Source of the DNA: Takakia lepidozioides
Lineage: Eukaryota; Streptophyta; Takakiopsida; Takakiales; Takakiaceae
Direction: 5' to 3'
Length of the DNA: 60,000 nt
Assembly: GCA_030704615.1 (NCBI GenBank)
Contig: CM060731.1
Span: 31,870,001 to 31,930,000, forward strand
Positions 21,561 to 33,215 of this stretch are shown one piece after another. Below the pieces are notes generated by a model, which had not been told where the DNA came from, did not search any database, and saw only the letters and a list, made by a program, of their open reading frames with translations. Made by a program: the position numbers and the translations under genes. Each line of letters begins with the position of its first letter. Positions within the stretch are counted from its first letter, which is position 1.

Positions 21561-23172
21561 TCTAGGGTGCATGTTGACATGAAGTTGTAATCAATATGTA
21601 TGCGGGAGCCTTGAGGATGCAAAAAGAGTGCTTGACAAGATGGCTGAACGTGATGTGGTCTCCTGGAGTGCGATGATTGCAGGATATACCCAGCATGGGT
21701 GTGGGTTGGAGGCTTTGGAGACCTATGTGCAAACGATCCAAGAGGGGGTGAAGCCCGACCAGGTCACTTTCATTTTGTGTTCTCAAGGCATGTGCCAGCC
21801 TGGCAGCCCTGGAAAAGGGCAGAGAGGTCCATGCTGCCATTGAAAACTGGAATCGTGCCAATTATCATTCTGGACACTACTCTGGTGGACATGTATGCCA
21901 AGTGTGGGAGCATGAAGGATGCAAAGGCAGTGTTCAACAGTATGGCTGATCGAAATTTAGTCTCTTGGAATGTGATGATCGCAGGGTTTGCCTAGCATGG
22001 ATGTGGGATGGAGGCATTGGAGACAATAAGCAAATGAGCGGGAAGGGGTCAAGCCCAACCAGATCACGTTCGTCTGCATTTGCAATGCCTGTGCCAGCCT
22101 TGCAGCCCTGGAAAAGGGCAAAGAGGTCCATGCTGACATCCTGAAAGCTGGAATTGTATCAAATATCTTTCTGGACAATGCCCTTGTGGACATGTATGCC
22201 AAATGTGGGAGCATCGATGATGCAAAGGAAGTGTTCGAGAGTATGGCTGAACAAAATGTAGTGTCATGGAGTGTCGTAGGATATGCCCAGCATGGTTGTT
22301 GTAGAGAGGCCTTGCAACTGTTTGAAGGTATGAAAAAAAGGCTTGAAAACAGTATCACCTTTATGTGTTCTTTCCGCTTGTAGCCACGCGGGCGTAGTCG
22401 ATGAAGGCATACACTACTTTGACTCCCTGAGTCAAGATCATGGTGTCACTCCTACAATGGAGCACTTTGGCTGCATGTTGGACCTTCTTGGGCGTGCGGG
22501 GTGATTGGATGAGGCAGAGGACTTCATTATAAACAGGATGCCAATCAAACCGGATGCTGTGGTGTGGAAAGCCTTGCTTTTGGTGCCTGCAGAATTCATA
22601 GCAATGTGGAGGTGGTAGAACATGCGGCAAAATCTATCTTCAGGTGGGATCAACAGGACGCTGCAACTTATGTTTTGCTATCAAACATCTATGCCACAGT
22701 GGGCAGGTGGGACGATGCTCCAAAGGTGAGAACAATGATGACGCTCCAAGGTGTCAGAAAGGAGCCAGGTCGTTCTTGCATTGAGGTTGGCAACCGGGTG
22801 CACACATTTGTGGTAAATGACAAATTGCATGATCCACAAATTGAGGAAACCCATGCTGAGCTGAGAAGATTGTCTGGGCAGATGAAGGAGGCAGGTCACG
22901 CACCTGACACCCGCTTTGTATTGCATGATGTGGAGGAGGAGCAAAAGGAATTTTCTCTTTGCCACCACAGTGAGAAGCTGGCAATTGCTTTTGGGCTGGT
23001 CAGCACTGCTCCTGGGACACCACTCCGTGTTGTCAAGAACCTTCGGGTGTGTGGTGACTGCCACACGGCCACCAAGTTCATCTCAAAGATTGTTGGGCGA
23101 GCAATTGTTGTACGGGATGCAAACCTCTTTCATCACTTCGAAGATGGGATTTGTTCTTGTTGAGAGTACTGG
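21561..23172 (+). pseudogene. Broken PLS-class PPR gene with E and DYW domains
   Basis: Intact relatives are organelle-targeted RNA-editing factors. PPR repeats bind the RNA and the DYW domain is a cytidine-deaminase-like zinc enzyme. At least three PPR cycles are visible but spread over several frames: ERDVVSWSAMIAGYTQHG (about 21650), LVDMYAKCGSMKDAKAVF (about 21880), a stop in the next motif near 21993, ALVDMYAKCGSIDDAKEVF (about 22180), then a frameshift before the region near 22385, and a stop in LLGRAG-x-LDEAEDF near 22501. The last 199 codons (22567-23163) are open and hold the E region (YVLLSNIYATVGRWDDAPKV) and the DYW domain with HSEKLAIAF and CGDCHTATKF. It ends CSC, then TGA (23161-23163), then codons for E-Y-W and a second TGA, so a stop replaces the residue before the terminal EYW. 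Repeats of the same type were captured by the CACTA elements downstream. Confidence 0.88.
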
Positions 23173-23704
23173 TGAAATGATGTTTTTCTGTAAGGTGTGA
23201 TTGTCTTGCCTCCTCCACTGAATTTATCGGTTCTTTCACCATTCCCTGAGAATGTTGGCGATGACATACTGTTGACAGCATTCCCACTGTGACATATTGG
23301 CTCTTCAAGAGCCAATTGTGGGGTCTACCCACCAGGAGGTGGAAACTCTGAAACTGTGATATGCTCCAGCAGAGAGAGTTTTCTTATATAGTGCGAGCGT
23401 TCTGCGCAGGGTAATGCATCTCTTCATTATGCCTTTTTGTGTGTGACACTGCAGCGAGGTTGTGACACGGTGGAAGGTCCTTTGACCACATGTTCTCCGT
23501 TGATTTTAATATGATGCCAAGACTCTTTCTACAAGACAATAAATGTTCATCTTTTCATAAAACTTGAATATAGCCCATCTGTCTGGATGTTGTTCTCAGA
23601 AGTCGTAGCTAGTAGTGTGGAGCAACGCTAAGCCCTAGTTTTTTTTTCAAAGAAAATTATGGAAAGCTGAACTAACCTACTACCGTACCTACAATCAACC
23701 ACCA

Positions 23705-23930
23705 ATAGTCAGTAGCTCAGTTGGTAAGTGCATGGAGTGCCACCCAGATGATTCTGGGGTCAAATCCTGCTACTTGATGGGTGTGGTATGCTCTTCTCCC
23801 CCTTCCCTGGTGTCACATCTGAAAGCCTTCACGGTGAGGTTACAGTGAAAGAGGTTATTTTCTCCTCTCACTATCAAGGGGCCTGATTTGTGAGCTGTCG
23901 CGCCCAGGTGTTTCCCTTATTTTTAAAAAG
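23705..23930 (+). mobile_element. tRNA-derived SINE (candidate)
   Basis: A perfect RNA polymerase III A-box-like word TAGCTCAGTTGG (23713-23724) is followed 34 bases later by a B-box-like GGTCAAATCC (23759-23768), the spacing seen in tRNA genes. The sequence between does not fold into a sound anticodon arm and the acceptor ends do not pair, so it is not a tRNA gene. About 150 bp of unrelated body follows, ending in T/A-rich sequence (about 23915-23960). This layout is that of plant tRNA-derived SINEs. Ends and target duplication are not certain. Confidence 0.6.
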
Positions 23931-24735
23931 AAAATCATCCATTTTTTTTAAAAACAAAAAGGGGATGGAGGCCCCCTATATTGTGGTATTTAGGGTATTC
24001 CTGGGTATTAATATTGGGATCAACCTGGTATTCCAGAACCTACCATGCGGATACATGTCGGCCGCAAAACCTAGGGTAGACCAGTAGTATCCTATGACAT
24101 CCCCCTTTGCTACGAGGCTCATATTCATACACTTCCAGAAGCCATAGCTCGATACCGGTACTCTAGACACCGATAGTTCAGGTAAAGAAACTTCAAGGCT
24201 GTCATCTTTTTTCAAAACACGACAATACCCTGATATTCATACCTTCTGGAGGTTTTTTGAAAAAAGCAATACCTGTATTTATACTCATACCTTCCCCTGG
24301 ACATTGACCTTACATACCTAGGACCATACCAGCCTCAAGAAAGAAGGGGCTTCTAAAGACCAGTACCAGGCTGGTATATTATAATTCCAATACCAACACA
24401 ACACTGACACATACCTCAAAAAATTGTGGCCGGCCATTTTAGATATGTTCGCATATGTGAAGTCTTTAAATGTTCAATTTTCAAAGCTCGAAACATTCAC
24501 CAATATTGCAGAATGTCTAGTACATAAATAGAATAACCACATTGCGATCCCTTTTGCATCATTGATTGCATGATCTATAAAGCAGGTATTTTTATTCAGT
24601 AGTCTAAGTGATAGACAAAATTGTTGGCTATAGATATCAGAGTTTGTTGTACAATTTATAAATTGTCTCAATGGGCTCATATCCTAACATGTAGTGAGCT
24701 TTTTGCAATACAGCGATCGAGAGTTGGGTTTGTTA
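23931..24735. other. AT-rich spacer, no gene seen
   Basis: The sequence is rich in gatacc/ggtatt-type words, with many short near-repeats of the form ataccttc or ggtattcc between 23985 and 24410. No stable repeat unit or reading frame is defined. It may be degraded transposon sequence flanking the Harbinger remnant. Confidence 0.4.
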
Positions 24736-25544
24736 TGAGAGAAGTAGTGATGGCCATCAACAAAGTCTTCAAGAAATTATTCACCTAGCTAGTGGGAGAG
24801 AAAATGTATGTAGTCATGTTGGAATTTAAGAATTGGTGTGGTATGCCCAGTGTACAAAGAGCCATAGACGGTACACATATTTTTGTTGTCAAACCTAAAG
24901 GCCACTTTTCATAAGACTACTTCTACCACAAAATCGAAGGCTACAGTATACATAGTTGCTCAAGCGGTTGTAGATAATAGGAAAATGTTCACAGATCTAT
25001 ATGTAGGACTATCAGACAGTGTCAATGATTCGAGGGTGCTTCGCAAATCTGGTTTGTACCGGAGAGCTCTCTATGAGGGTCTTTTATATAGTACTACATC
25101 AGGATCACAAGATGGTATAGGTCCGTATTTGTTGGGTGATAAAGGCTATCATTTGCTCCCTTGGTTGATGACGGCACACAAAGATGATGGAGGAGCACAC
25201 ATTGTTCTAGAGATTTTATACAATTGCAGACATAGAAAAGGGCAATCTGTCATTAAGAATGCATTCGAGATAATGAAACAGCCATTTAGATTAAAGTTAG
25301 GAAAGACAGAGCTTCACGCTTCACTTTTGTACCTGAGGTGTTTACTACTTGTTGCTTGCTACACAATTTGATGCGTGTCATTCAACTTGAAGCAGCTCAA
25401 GGGCTTCAAACAAACAGAAGAAATATGCACATAATGGCAGATGTTTATGAAAATGTGGGCACCCAAGGTCAAGAGCTTTCAAGGAAGCAGAATCGACACA
25501 TTTCGGAGTCTTATGTTGGTCACAACGCCATTATTTTGGCATGA
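24736..25544 (+). pseudogene. PIF/Harbinger transposase remnant (DDE domain)
   Basis: Harbinger transposases cut and join DNA through a DDE/RNase-H-like domain. From 24736 one frame encodes REVVMAINKVFKKLF, a stop, then KNWCGMPSVQRAIDGTHIF (first D, AIDGTH, about 24866). After a frame change it runs KATVYIVAQAVVDNRKMF, GLSDSVNDSRVLRKS (second D), then PYLLGDKGYHLLPWLM and a long open stretch to about 25371. The third acidic residue region reads NAFEIMKQPFR. After another frame shift (25338 on) the C-terminal part LMRVIQLEAAQGLQ is seen. At least one stop and two frameshifts make it inactive. A second, separate Harbinger C-terminal fragment lies at 27285. Confidence 0.8.
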
Positions 25545-26111
25545 GTAAAAGAAAATTGACGGGTTCAGAAAAAGGTACTCGTTGTAGCTCAATTGTGCTT
25601 TGCATACTGTCAATGCAAGGGGAATCTTTCTTATGCATCATCTTGGTTCTGAACTTGTTGACTGATATGTGTCTAAAAGCTGCAGGATGTCCATTCGCAG
25701 TCTTGGTTCACCACGTGGTGGTGGCATATTGTTCCCAGCTTGGATATTTCTATTGATAGCTAGTCCTTGACCTGGGTGTGTCCTGCATTGCATTTTTCCG
25801 TTGCCTCAACAAGACTCTTCTGAGCTGATGATGACTTTCTTTTTACCCCTGTGCTTCCAATAGTTTGTTGCTTAGACTGTCCACCATTAGAATATTTGTC
25901 TCATTCAATTGACTCTGTGGGGTTCAGAGCTTTGTTAAGAGTGGTCATGCTTGGGACAAATTCCATACGATCTAAATATAGGGTTCCGTCCTAGACTAGA
26001 CTGCGAAGCATTACCAGTGCCACGTTGTGGAGTTGGACTTTGATGATTTGCACGCTGAATATACTGATGGGCTTCAAAATGGAGCCTTCTGCATTGCTGG
26101 TCGACTTTTCT
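25545..26111. other. Spacer within Harbinger-derived region
   Basis: No motif is recognised. One plus-strand frame (25541-25756) encodes hydrophobic sequence with no family signature and is not called. Confidence 0.35.
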
Positions 26112-26860
26112 CTACAATTGGCGGAGCATGAAATTTGTGGGTCCATTGCATGCTAAACCAAGAGTGTGCAGATTTGCCAATAACTCTGGATAGTAGATAT
26201 TTGGCTCTGTGAAGGAGGGCTCCTCTCTTTCTAGGTCTAATTCCCTGTGTTCGTCATTCAAATTGATGAAAGGCTCATCAATATTTGGTTCACGATGAGG
26301 AAGCACATGATATATATCATCGTCTAGCTTCATGAAGTCTCTCGAATGCGGGGGCTAGACATGGTCATGTACTCATACAGAATTCAATTATGTCGAAGTG
26401 AACTCTATTGAAGCTTCTTGGCAAGCTGAGCTCCTTCTTATCTACAAGACTCCATGACGGGAACTCCTCATTGTGTCCTGTACCACTCTCGTAGTCATGT
26501 ATTTTTTTGTAATCACCATACAAAGAGCCATACTTGTCTTTACGGACTGTTGCATTTCTTACATACTTCTGCCATGACAGCCGTTGAAATTTTCTTCCAT
26601 TTAATGGCTACAGTTTCCATGCTACCCACGTGAGAATCAACGATGTCCAAGCTAACTTTGTACCCAGCTCTTTTAATTGCATTGATGAATGAAAGAATCT
26701 TGATAATCGATTCCCAATTGGGTTGTATGGGTTTGTTGCCAAGTCTGAGGATGTCATGAGTGGAATCTGAATCTGCGACTGTCTGCTTGCGTTTTCCTTT
26801 GTTTCTCCCACATGTTGGAGCACATGATCTTCCATTGTCATCACTGAGGTCGACTACATC
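26112..26860 (-). pseudogene. Probable Harbinger ORF2 (SANT/Myb-like DNA-binding protein) remnant
   Basis: On the minus strand, starting near 26860, broken frames encode NGRKFQRLSWQKYVRNAT (about 26600), KDKYGSLYGDYKKIHDYESG (about 26545-26485) and then an acidic tail (NLNDEHRELDLEREEPSF, within 26333-26112). This resembles the Myb/SANT-like partner protein that accompanies PIF/Harbinger transposases and the many related plant genes. It runs convergent to the transposase at 24736-25544. The assignment is inference from layout and composition. Several frame changes and stops are present. Confidence 0.42.
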
Positions 26861-27284
26861 TTTGGAACTTCATCACCTCTAAACCTTCTTTCCCACAAGG
26901 AGAGATATTTGAGTTTATCATACAAGGATTTAGGACTTAACATAATTGCCTAATATGTGCGGTGCTATAGATGTAGGCTCTCACATTAGGTTGGCTCAAA
27001 AGCCGGATCTAGTTTACGTACCAGTAGACTATTGGAACGTGACCACCACAGTGTCCTCTTATAGGGTATATGTGACCACAACTATACATTTTCGGATGCT
27101 AATAGGGCCCAACCCCAAAAGAGGGCAGTAGTCGTGAGGCAAAGTGACTCTTCGTTATGTCGGCCTCGGCCGGAGTCTTCTCTCTCTCTTTCAGATGCTT
27201 GTGTGATGGCAGCGACTCACGTTCGAACATCATCACTATATAGAACACTGATGGATAGAGAAGTGCTCCAAATCCCTGCGTAGA

Positions 27285-27950
27285 ACATTTCTGGAGTGAA
27301 GATCCGCCTTTGTATGGTGGAGATTTGGCCTACCCTCTAATCGAGTTTGCTTTTGGACAGCTGAAGAATACGTGGAGAGTTTTAAAGTGTTTAATTTTTT
27401 CAATTCCATATGCAGCTTAGGTCATACTAGCATGTTTTGCTCTAAACAATTTTTGCAAGATGAATGGAGAGCAACCTGTAGACGGTCCCTTAGAAGATGG
27501 AAATGTTTATCCAAATCAGAATGATACCTATTTTCATTCTAGAACCCTAGGTGAATCTAGTAGGAGAGAAAAAATAATTTAGACCACTCTTTTGCAATAC
27601 TCGATAGAGCGGGTTTGTAAGCTTTCCTAGTGTAGAAGGAAGAGTGAACAAAAAATGGAAGAGACAAACAAGTCTAACACCTGGACACCGGATTGTTGAT
27701 TCACTAAACAAGTTTGTGGAGATTTATCATGCTTTGGAGGAAACCAAACTGCAATTGACACGATCATATATGGCACTTGGACAACAAATGCACTTAGAGC
27801 GTCAAGACCTCAAAGTTTGGCTTCATCATGAAGCAAAACAGGCTTAGGTACAAAAGGAATTGGTTATACAAGAGCGCCACAATGTTCGATCGGAGGACTT
27901 GAAATTGCAAAGTCTTCGCATGAAGTTGGAATTTGGAGCTTTTAATTAGC
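27285..27950 (+). pseudogene. Second PIF/Harbinger fragment: transposase C-terminus plus coiled-coil tail
   Basis: About 27285-27590 encodes DPPLYGGDLAYPLIEFAFGQ then LKNTWRVLKCLIFSIPYAA, a stop, and VILACFALNNFCKMNG. That is the conserved C-terminal end of a Harbinger DDE domain (E-x-AFG-x-LK-x-x-WR type). From 27644 a second piece encodes a Gln/Glu/Leu-rich helical stretch (NKFVEIYHALEETKLQLTRS), a stop near 27845, and VQKELVIQERHNVRSEDLK, likely coiled coil and typical of ORF2 tails. It is not continuous with the first fragment and suggests a second, deleted element. Confidence 0.6.
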
Positions 27951-28111
27951 AGTAATTGGGCAATCTTTGGCATGGTAGTGAGGTGTGGTTTGTAAAGTTG
28001 CAGTAACACATTGAAAACATTGTAAATGTCCATTTTCAAACATGCATTCCATAATATATTTCGTGGGAAAGAAATACAATAAAGACTTCAAATCTTTCCT
28101 AATTGTCTTTT

Positions 28112-28660
28112 CTATGTTTTTGGGGATATGGTAGATACTTGCGGAGGGGTGAATTCTACAACCCCCACCTTTGGTATTGACCCCTGGTTGTGAGGACTAG
28201 TAGGGGGAGATAGAATGTTGCACTCTATGTCCAAATCAAACTGCTCATAATCGTCCAAATCAACAACACGACCAGTGTGTGGTATTTTCTCAGCTTCGTC
28301 ATTAACCCATGGTATTCCAGCTGCTTTGGGTGTGCAACCCCCACAGCTTGTCACATTTGTCGTAGAAGAGCCACACAGATAGCATTCCTCCAAAGGTCTT
28401 CACGACATCCTCTTGTTAATCTTTTTGGAACGTTTCTTCATGTTGGAACATGTTTGGAGCGCACTTGGTCCGGGATGCAATCTTGCCGGTCCGTTGATTG
28501 AACTCATTCACAAAATCCTGCCTTGAATTACTCTGTCTCAAATTCCCTCATTAACAACACTTTCTGGGTGTTTCTTTGTTAAATTGCAAAATGACATCGT
28601 GGATAGACGTCATGTCACCTAACCCTTCGTCATCCCCATCCACTATTCCATCATATAGTT
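28112..28660 (-). pseudogene. Degenerate minus-strand ORF near Harbinger remnants
   Basis: A minus-strand frame (28393-28112) encodes a Cys-containing start (MEECYLCGSSTTNVTSCGGC) then an acidic stretch (VDLDDYEQFDLDIECNI). Upstream, at about 28660-28400, interrupted frames include VNEFNQRTGKIASRTKC, which looks like part of a SANT/Myb-like domain. It is probably ORF2 of the second Harbinger element, but the evidence is weak. Confidence 0.3.
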
Positions 28661-29262
28661 GCTATCGCAAGAAAGAAGATGCAAGGAATCAGGCATAGAT
28701 ATGGAGTGCGCGAATGTTGATCATAATAACCAATCTAACAAGATAATTGAAAGCTTCCAACAATACTTAATAGCCCTCGATCTACCTTGATGCGGGTCGC
28801 GATACGCAGCTCAGCAACAAATTTCCATGTCGAGGTGCGCTTAAAGCTTTCAATCGTAAGGTGGCTAGAGCAACTATGACACATGCATGATAAAGAAGTA
28901 GAGACAAAATTACCTGTACAGCTGCTCCCGACATTTGGATGAATATGTTGAACCCTAACCATAAGATGGATGACCAGGTGAAAATCCCTTAACACTACCC
29001 GAACCTAGTTATTTCAAGGTATAGCCCTAGCTAATACTCGCCTATTCAGGGCTTTGGGATGGGCATTGAAATGCAATACCCACCTATGCAGGGCTTTTGC
29101 TGGATATCGTGATTTTAAAGCCCGTTGGGCAAGTCCTTTAATACCCGGGTTGATGCCCGCCTCCCACCCATATATCCGCCCAACACTGGTTTGTACATTA
29201 TATGTGTCTAGTTTATTGATGTTAATCAGACAAATCAAAAAAAAAACTTTGGATGGGATGAT
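28661..29262. other. Spacer, nothing recognised
   Basis: Frames of about 86 and 135 codons on the minus strand (28995-28735 and 29421-29014) have no family signature. Words of the type gggcttt and cccaccta recur around 29040-29160 without forming a clear repeat. Confidence 0.35.
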
Positions 29263-29930
29263 TTGAAAGTTGCACCTCCAGTACATGTAGTTCAATTGCA
29301 AAGCCCTTTGAGGAAATGTTTGCATACTTTTATTGATAATAATGGCTATTGTTTGAAAAGCATCAACAAACTTGGTTTCAAATTTGTGCCCCGCAATGTC
29401 AGTTATGAACAGATGCAGCATGGACTTGATGAATACATCAAGTATGGTGCTTCATCCATCAAAACTGAGTATATCTCATAATTCAGAATTTATTGGAGCG
29501 CGCACAAATGTGGTCAAAACAAAATGCGAAGACAATTTGATACCGACCTACCGCCCAAATGTTCTCTTCAGTATATCAATATTTTGGGTGGTTCCGTTTA
29601 AGAATAGTGGCATAGATTTCAACATAGTTTAATCAATCTGGAATATAATGACAGAACCGCATGTTTATAGAAATGGTGGATGTAGTACAAATTTTCTTGG
29701 AATGTATTACAACTTATTCTCGTTTACGGAAACAGTACTCTACTGAACTTACAGACAAGGCTGCTCTTGTATCAGACTTGTCTGAATTTAAGGGTTCAGT
29801 ACACAGTGTTTCTACTCCAAAGCATACCAACAGGTTTTATATATCTCAATATCTCCCAGAACACGTTGTAATATTGGGCATGCATTTTAAATCGGTCTAT
29901 TTCTCTTCTTCTGTCTTTTTAAACTTTTGA
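29263..29930 (+). other. Two unexplained plus-strand frames (72 and 89 codons)
   Basis: The frame at 29254-29481 encodes KVAPPVHVVQLQSPLRKCL then HTFIDNNGYCLKSINKLGFK and has protein-like composition, ending in TAA. A second frame at 29661-29930 encodes MVDVVQIFLECITTYSRLRK and ends in TGA. No family is recognised and no good splice sites connect them. They may be exons of a decayed gene or remains of a transposon-carried gene. Confidence 0.25.
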
Positions 29931-32225
29931 AATTTTTTATAAAATATTTGTATGGTTATACTTGTAAATAAAAGTTTGTCACGAACTATCAAGTATTAAA
30001 TGAAACGCCAAAATGGACGGGGTGACTAGACAATGAAATTGATTGTATAAAATAATATTTTACATGGTCCCCAGTTTTTTTTAGCCTTTGGGATGCACAT
30101 ATGGGAATCTAACACTTGGGATGCAGACCAATCCTATGCTAGCCACCTGAGTGCACTGAAGGGATATTTTTAATTAGGAGGGTTTACAGGTTTGATGTTC
30201 ATTCCAAAAAATCATTTTTTATTTTTTTGTTGCATTAGTTAAAGGCACTTTACATGTTCTTTCTACAGTAAATTCCGCTGTTTCGTGCCATCTCAAGTCA
30301 CCGTTCCACAGTTGCCCCAACTGGTTTATAATAATATAAAAATACTTGAATACACGTAGAAGGGTATTATTAATTGTAATGGTACTAATTATATAGTTAT
30401 TTTAAACAATTTTATAATTGAAAAATATACGTATACATGTGAAAAAGTTTTAAAAAAAACCCATAAACAATTTTTATTGGATGATGAACGCACGTTAGAT
30501 GTTAATTTATGAGCACTGCACCCCCCAGGATCCAACACTAGTTTCATATCCTCTTGGTGAATAGAAGAATCTACTTTTTTGTTTTTTTTTTAATTTTTTT
30601 AGAATCTACTTCTATCCACGATGAACATGAAAATTCATGTTTTTTTTCATAAATTGTTCAATAACAAAGATGTCCCTTGAGGTAGGTATTACTTGGAGAA
30701 TCAGGTGTAGTAGTTTTCAGCAAAGGAGATCAGAAATAGGTGGCCGAAAACTGGCTATGAAGAAACGCCAAGGTAGCATTTCAGGCACCATAGCCCAATG
30801 GAGGATGGGGCACGGTGGCGACAGCCTGCCCCTCCAACCCGCCAAACTGTGGCGATCGGACGGCCCTCAGAAGTGCAATTGGCAAGATCGTGGAGGTTTC
30901 TGGTGCGATGGGGCGCCGACCATTGGATTCAGGGTGCAAGGGAACTCACTTCCCAGGCGCAAAGGGCTGGTTCCCATGGTGCTTTCGGCACCACCTAGCC
31001 GGAACTCACACTTTCTGGCTTTTTCATTTTTCAGGCCCCTGTTTTTTACAAAGGGGTGTCGCAGCCCCCTTTTTTTTTTGGTGCTTTTACTCTGAATATC
31101 GCCTTATAAAGAGGTAGGGCTGGACTGGACAGTCCTGTACTGCATGTCTCCGCAAAGTCTCTCTCTACAAGATCGGAGCCAACAAATCACTTGCTATATT
31201 GGTCAAACATGAGTCCATCGTGGCAAGCTATCGTATGCTTATTCTTATTTAACTATTAATTTAAGGAACTGTGCAATGCAGGAATCAGTAGTCAAACTTG
31301 CAAAAGGGAGGGCCACTTTTTAGACACAGTCCATGAAACCAGCGGTCAAAACTATAAGAGGCCCTCCTTTTAGGCTCTCCATGACCATGGACTTGGACTT
31401 CTAAAGAGAGTTTGGTTCTTCTCAATAGCACATTGAAGAAAAGATGGTGTTTAGGACTGGGTTTACCACAATCCTGATCTCTGAATTGATACGCGCTCGG
31501 GGCACCTCGGCTGCAGTCCAAGTATCTTAAGTTACATGTTGTTTCCTTTCAAAGAGAATCCTCTCAGTGGATCAAGGAAGATCACCATAAACGCCCACCA
31601 CGCCCCGGCTTTGGGTGTAGAAAATTCTGAATAACTTTTTACATTCTCCATGGAATTGTGTGAAAAAAAATATAGTGTTCTTGGGCACCTGGCACACCAA
31701 GATTCATTGCCGGATTGCCTCGGATCTGCCAAGTTGCAAAGAGGTCTCATCACGCAAGCACGGGTGTCGCGATTTGATAAAGGTAATTCTTGTTGTTTCA
31801 TTCTTCACACCGGTGTGAGAGAGAGAGAGAAACATGGGATTTTCCTAGGTTGGCAACATCACATGCATTGGCCAAATTGGATACTTTTTGGCTTGTTGGA
31901 TGAGGGATCTCAAGGGGATGGAACCCTGCCAATTTCGCCTCAATCCCATTTGATCCCTTCACTCAAATCTTTTAAAAACTACCAAAAATGGATATGTTTC
32001 TTAAAAGGGCCCAATAACGGGGCCACATTCAACGGTGGTATTTTGTGGATCTGGGGCTGATTGGCCTCAAATTTGGCAGGTGGATGCAGGAGGAAGGTGC
32101 GCACCTAATGTGCGAAAAGTTAATTTTCTGAAAGTTACACCAATTTTTCACTGAAGGGGTCATGTTTTTTAAAAAAGTCAAACTATGGCATTGGGCATTT
32201 AAGGGTTAAATTCCTGAAACAAGTA
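29931..32225. other. Long AT-rich intergenic stretch without supported genes
   Basis: From 29931 to 30660 the sequence is very AT-rich with long T runs. From 30770 to 31020 it is GC-richer, and overlapping frames are open in two phases there (30637-31117), without motifs or splice signals. A gagagagagag tract lies near 31817. Nothing is called. Confidence 0.45.
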
Positions 32226-32758
32226 CGTTAAAAGCAGTTGAGGCTTAGAGCGGGGTTCCATGGGCACTCCCAAACGCCTCCCAAGCAAGCGCCCCCAGGA
32301 GGGAAATGCACCTTCAAAATGAGAGGAGGTGGTTCCATGGACACCTTTCCATTCACCACTCTAGAAATCTTTGGCACCAATTGCTATGGGCCCACGACAT
32401 AATATTTGATAATTAATATAAATTTTGGAAGAAAATGTAGAAAATCATTCATTCTCCTAAAATCTAACTTACTTTGGACGGAAATCAATACTATTCTGTA
32501 AGTCTGCGGCCCCGCTATACGAAAAGACAGGTGTCGGTTAGGGGCACCGTGAAACAAAGGGACGACTTTTTTGCGCCCCGTAGCAAGGGTGAATCCGTGG
32601 GGGCGCCCTTAAGGAATATCCTATTTCGACCACTCGCGCCTCGTTAATCCTAGGGGCGACTGCCCATGGAACCCGGCTCTTATTCTGCGTGATTTAGGGG
32701 TCGATTATATAGCTAAGATTCGGCCTGCTGTGTCGGCAAGCCTCAACTGCTTTTAACG
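32226..32758. mobile_element. 0.53-kb TIR element; right terminal repeat split by a 57-bp insertion
   Basis: Positions 32226-32246 (CGTTAAAAGCAG then ttgaggctt) are a perfect 21-bp inverted match to 32738-32758. The next 20 bases on the left (32247-32266, agagcggggttccatgggca) match, with one mismatch, the inverse of 32661-32680, which on the right lies 57 bp further inside. The simplest reading is a 41-bp TIR with a 57-bp insertion (32681-32737) in its right arm. There is no coding capacity. A target duplication is not evident. Confidence 0.65.
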
Positions 32759-33120
32759 CCAGGGTACGGCTGCTGCCCGTTCCCTAGTACGCAATATTCT
32801 TCTGGACCCATTATTAGAATGCCGGTCTTGTCGATTCCAAATATGGCTGCAGGCTCTCTGGTTCGGCAATCAACGTCTTGAACAGTTGCACAGTCAGTAG
32901 ATAGTCTGTATACAGGTCAGCGGCTGATTCTTGTTTGACGTACTTAGACCTCTCTTTCTCCACTGTGATGTCTGTTGCAGTGTCGTGGTAGCTGTGACGA
33001 GATACTTTAATCTTCAGATTGCGAGGGTACTGGCTCCGGGGTTGCTCCCTCCAGTACTAAGATTCAGAAGTCGTCGCACGTTTACAGGACTCTGCAAATG
33101 AGGCTGCAAAATTAAATTTC

Positions 33121-33215
33121 CAAGATCAGCTCAAGATCAGCTCAAGATCAGCTTTGCAAAGAGCTTTTTTGGTCTTGGCTCGGTCTTGGTCTTGGTCCCA
33201 AGGTCTTTACAGTCA
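33121..33215 (+). repeat. Short direct repeats upstream of the MATE gene
   Basis: An 11-base unit (agatcagctca) occurs three times at about 33122-33155, followed by several ggtcttgg units at 33170-33210. This lies about 370 bp before the MATE start codon. Any regulatory role is unknown. Confidence 0.65.

Noticed and set aside
23713-23775. A functional tRNA gene at the A- and B-box motifs
   Set aside because: The anticodon and acceptor arms do not pair and the sequence continues as a SINE-like body.
30637-31117. Overlapping frames of 152 and 100 codons as a gene
   Set aside because: Both are open in a locally GC-rich patch without splice sites or motifs. Overlap in two phases argues for composition, not coding.
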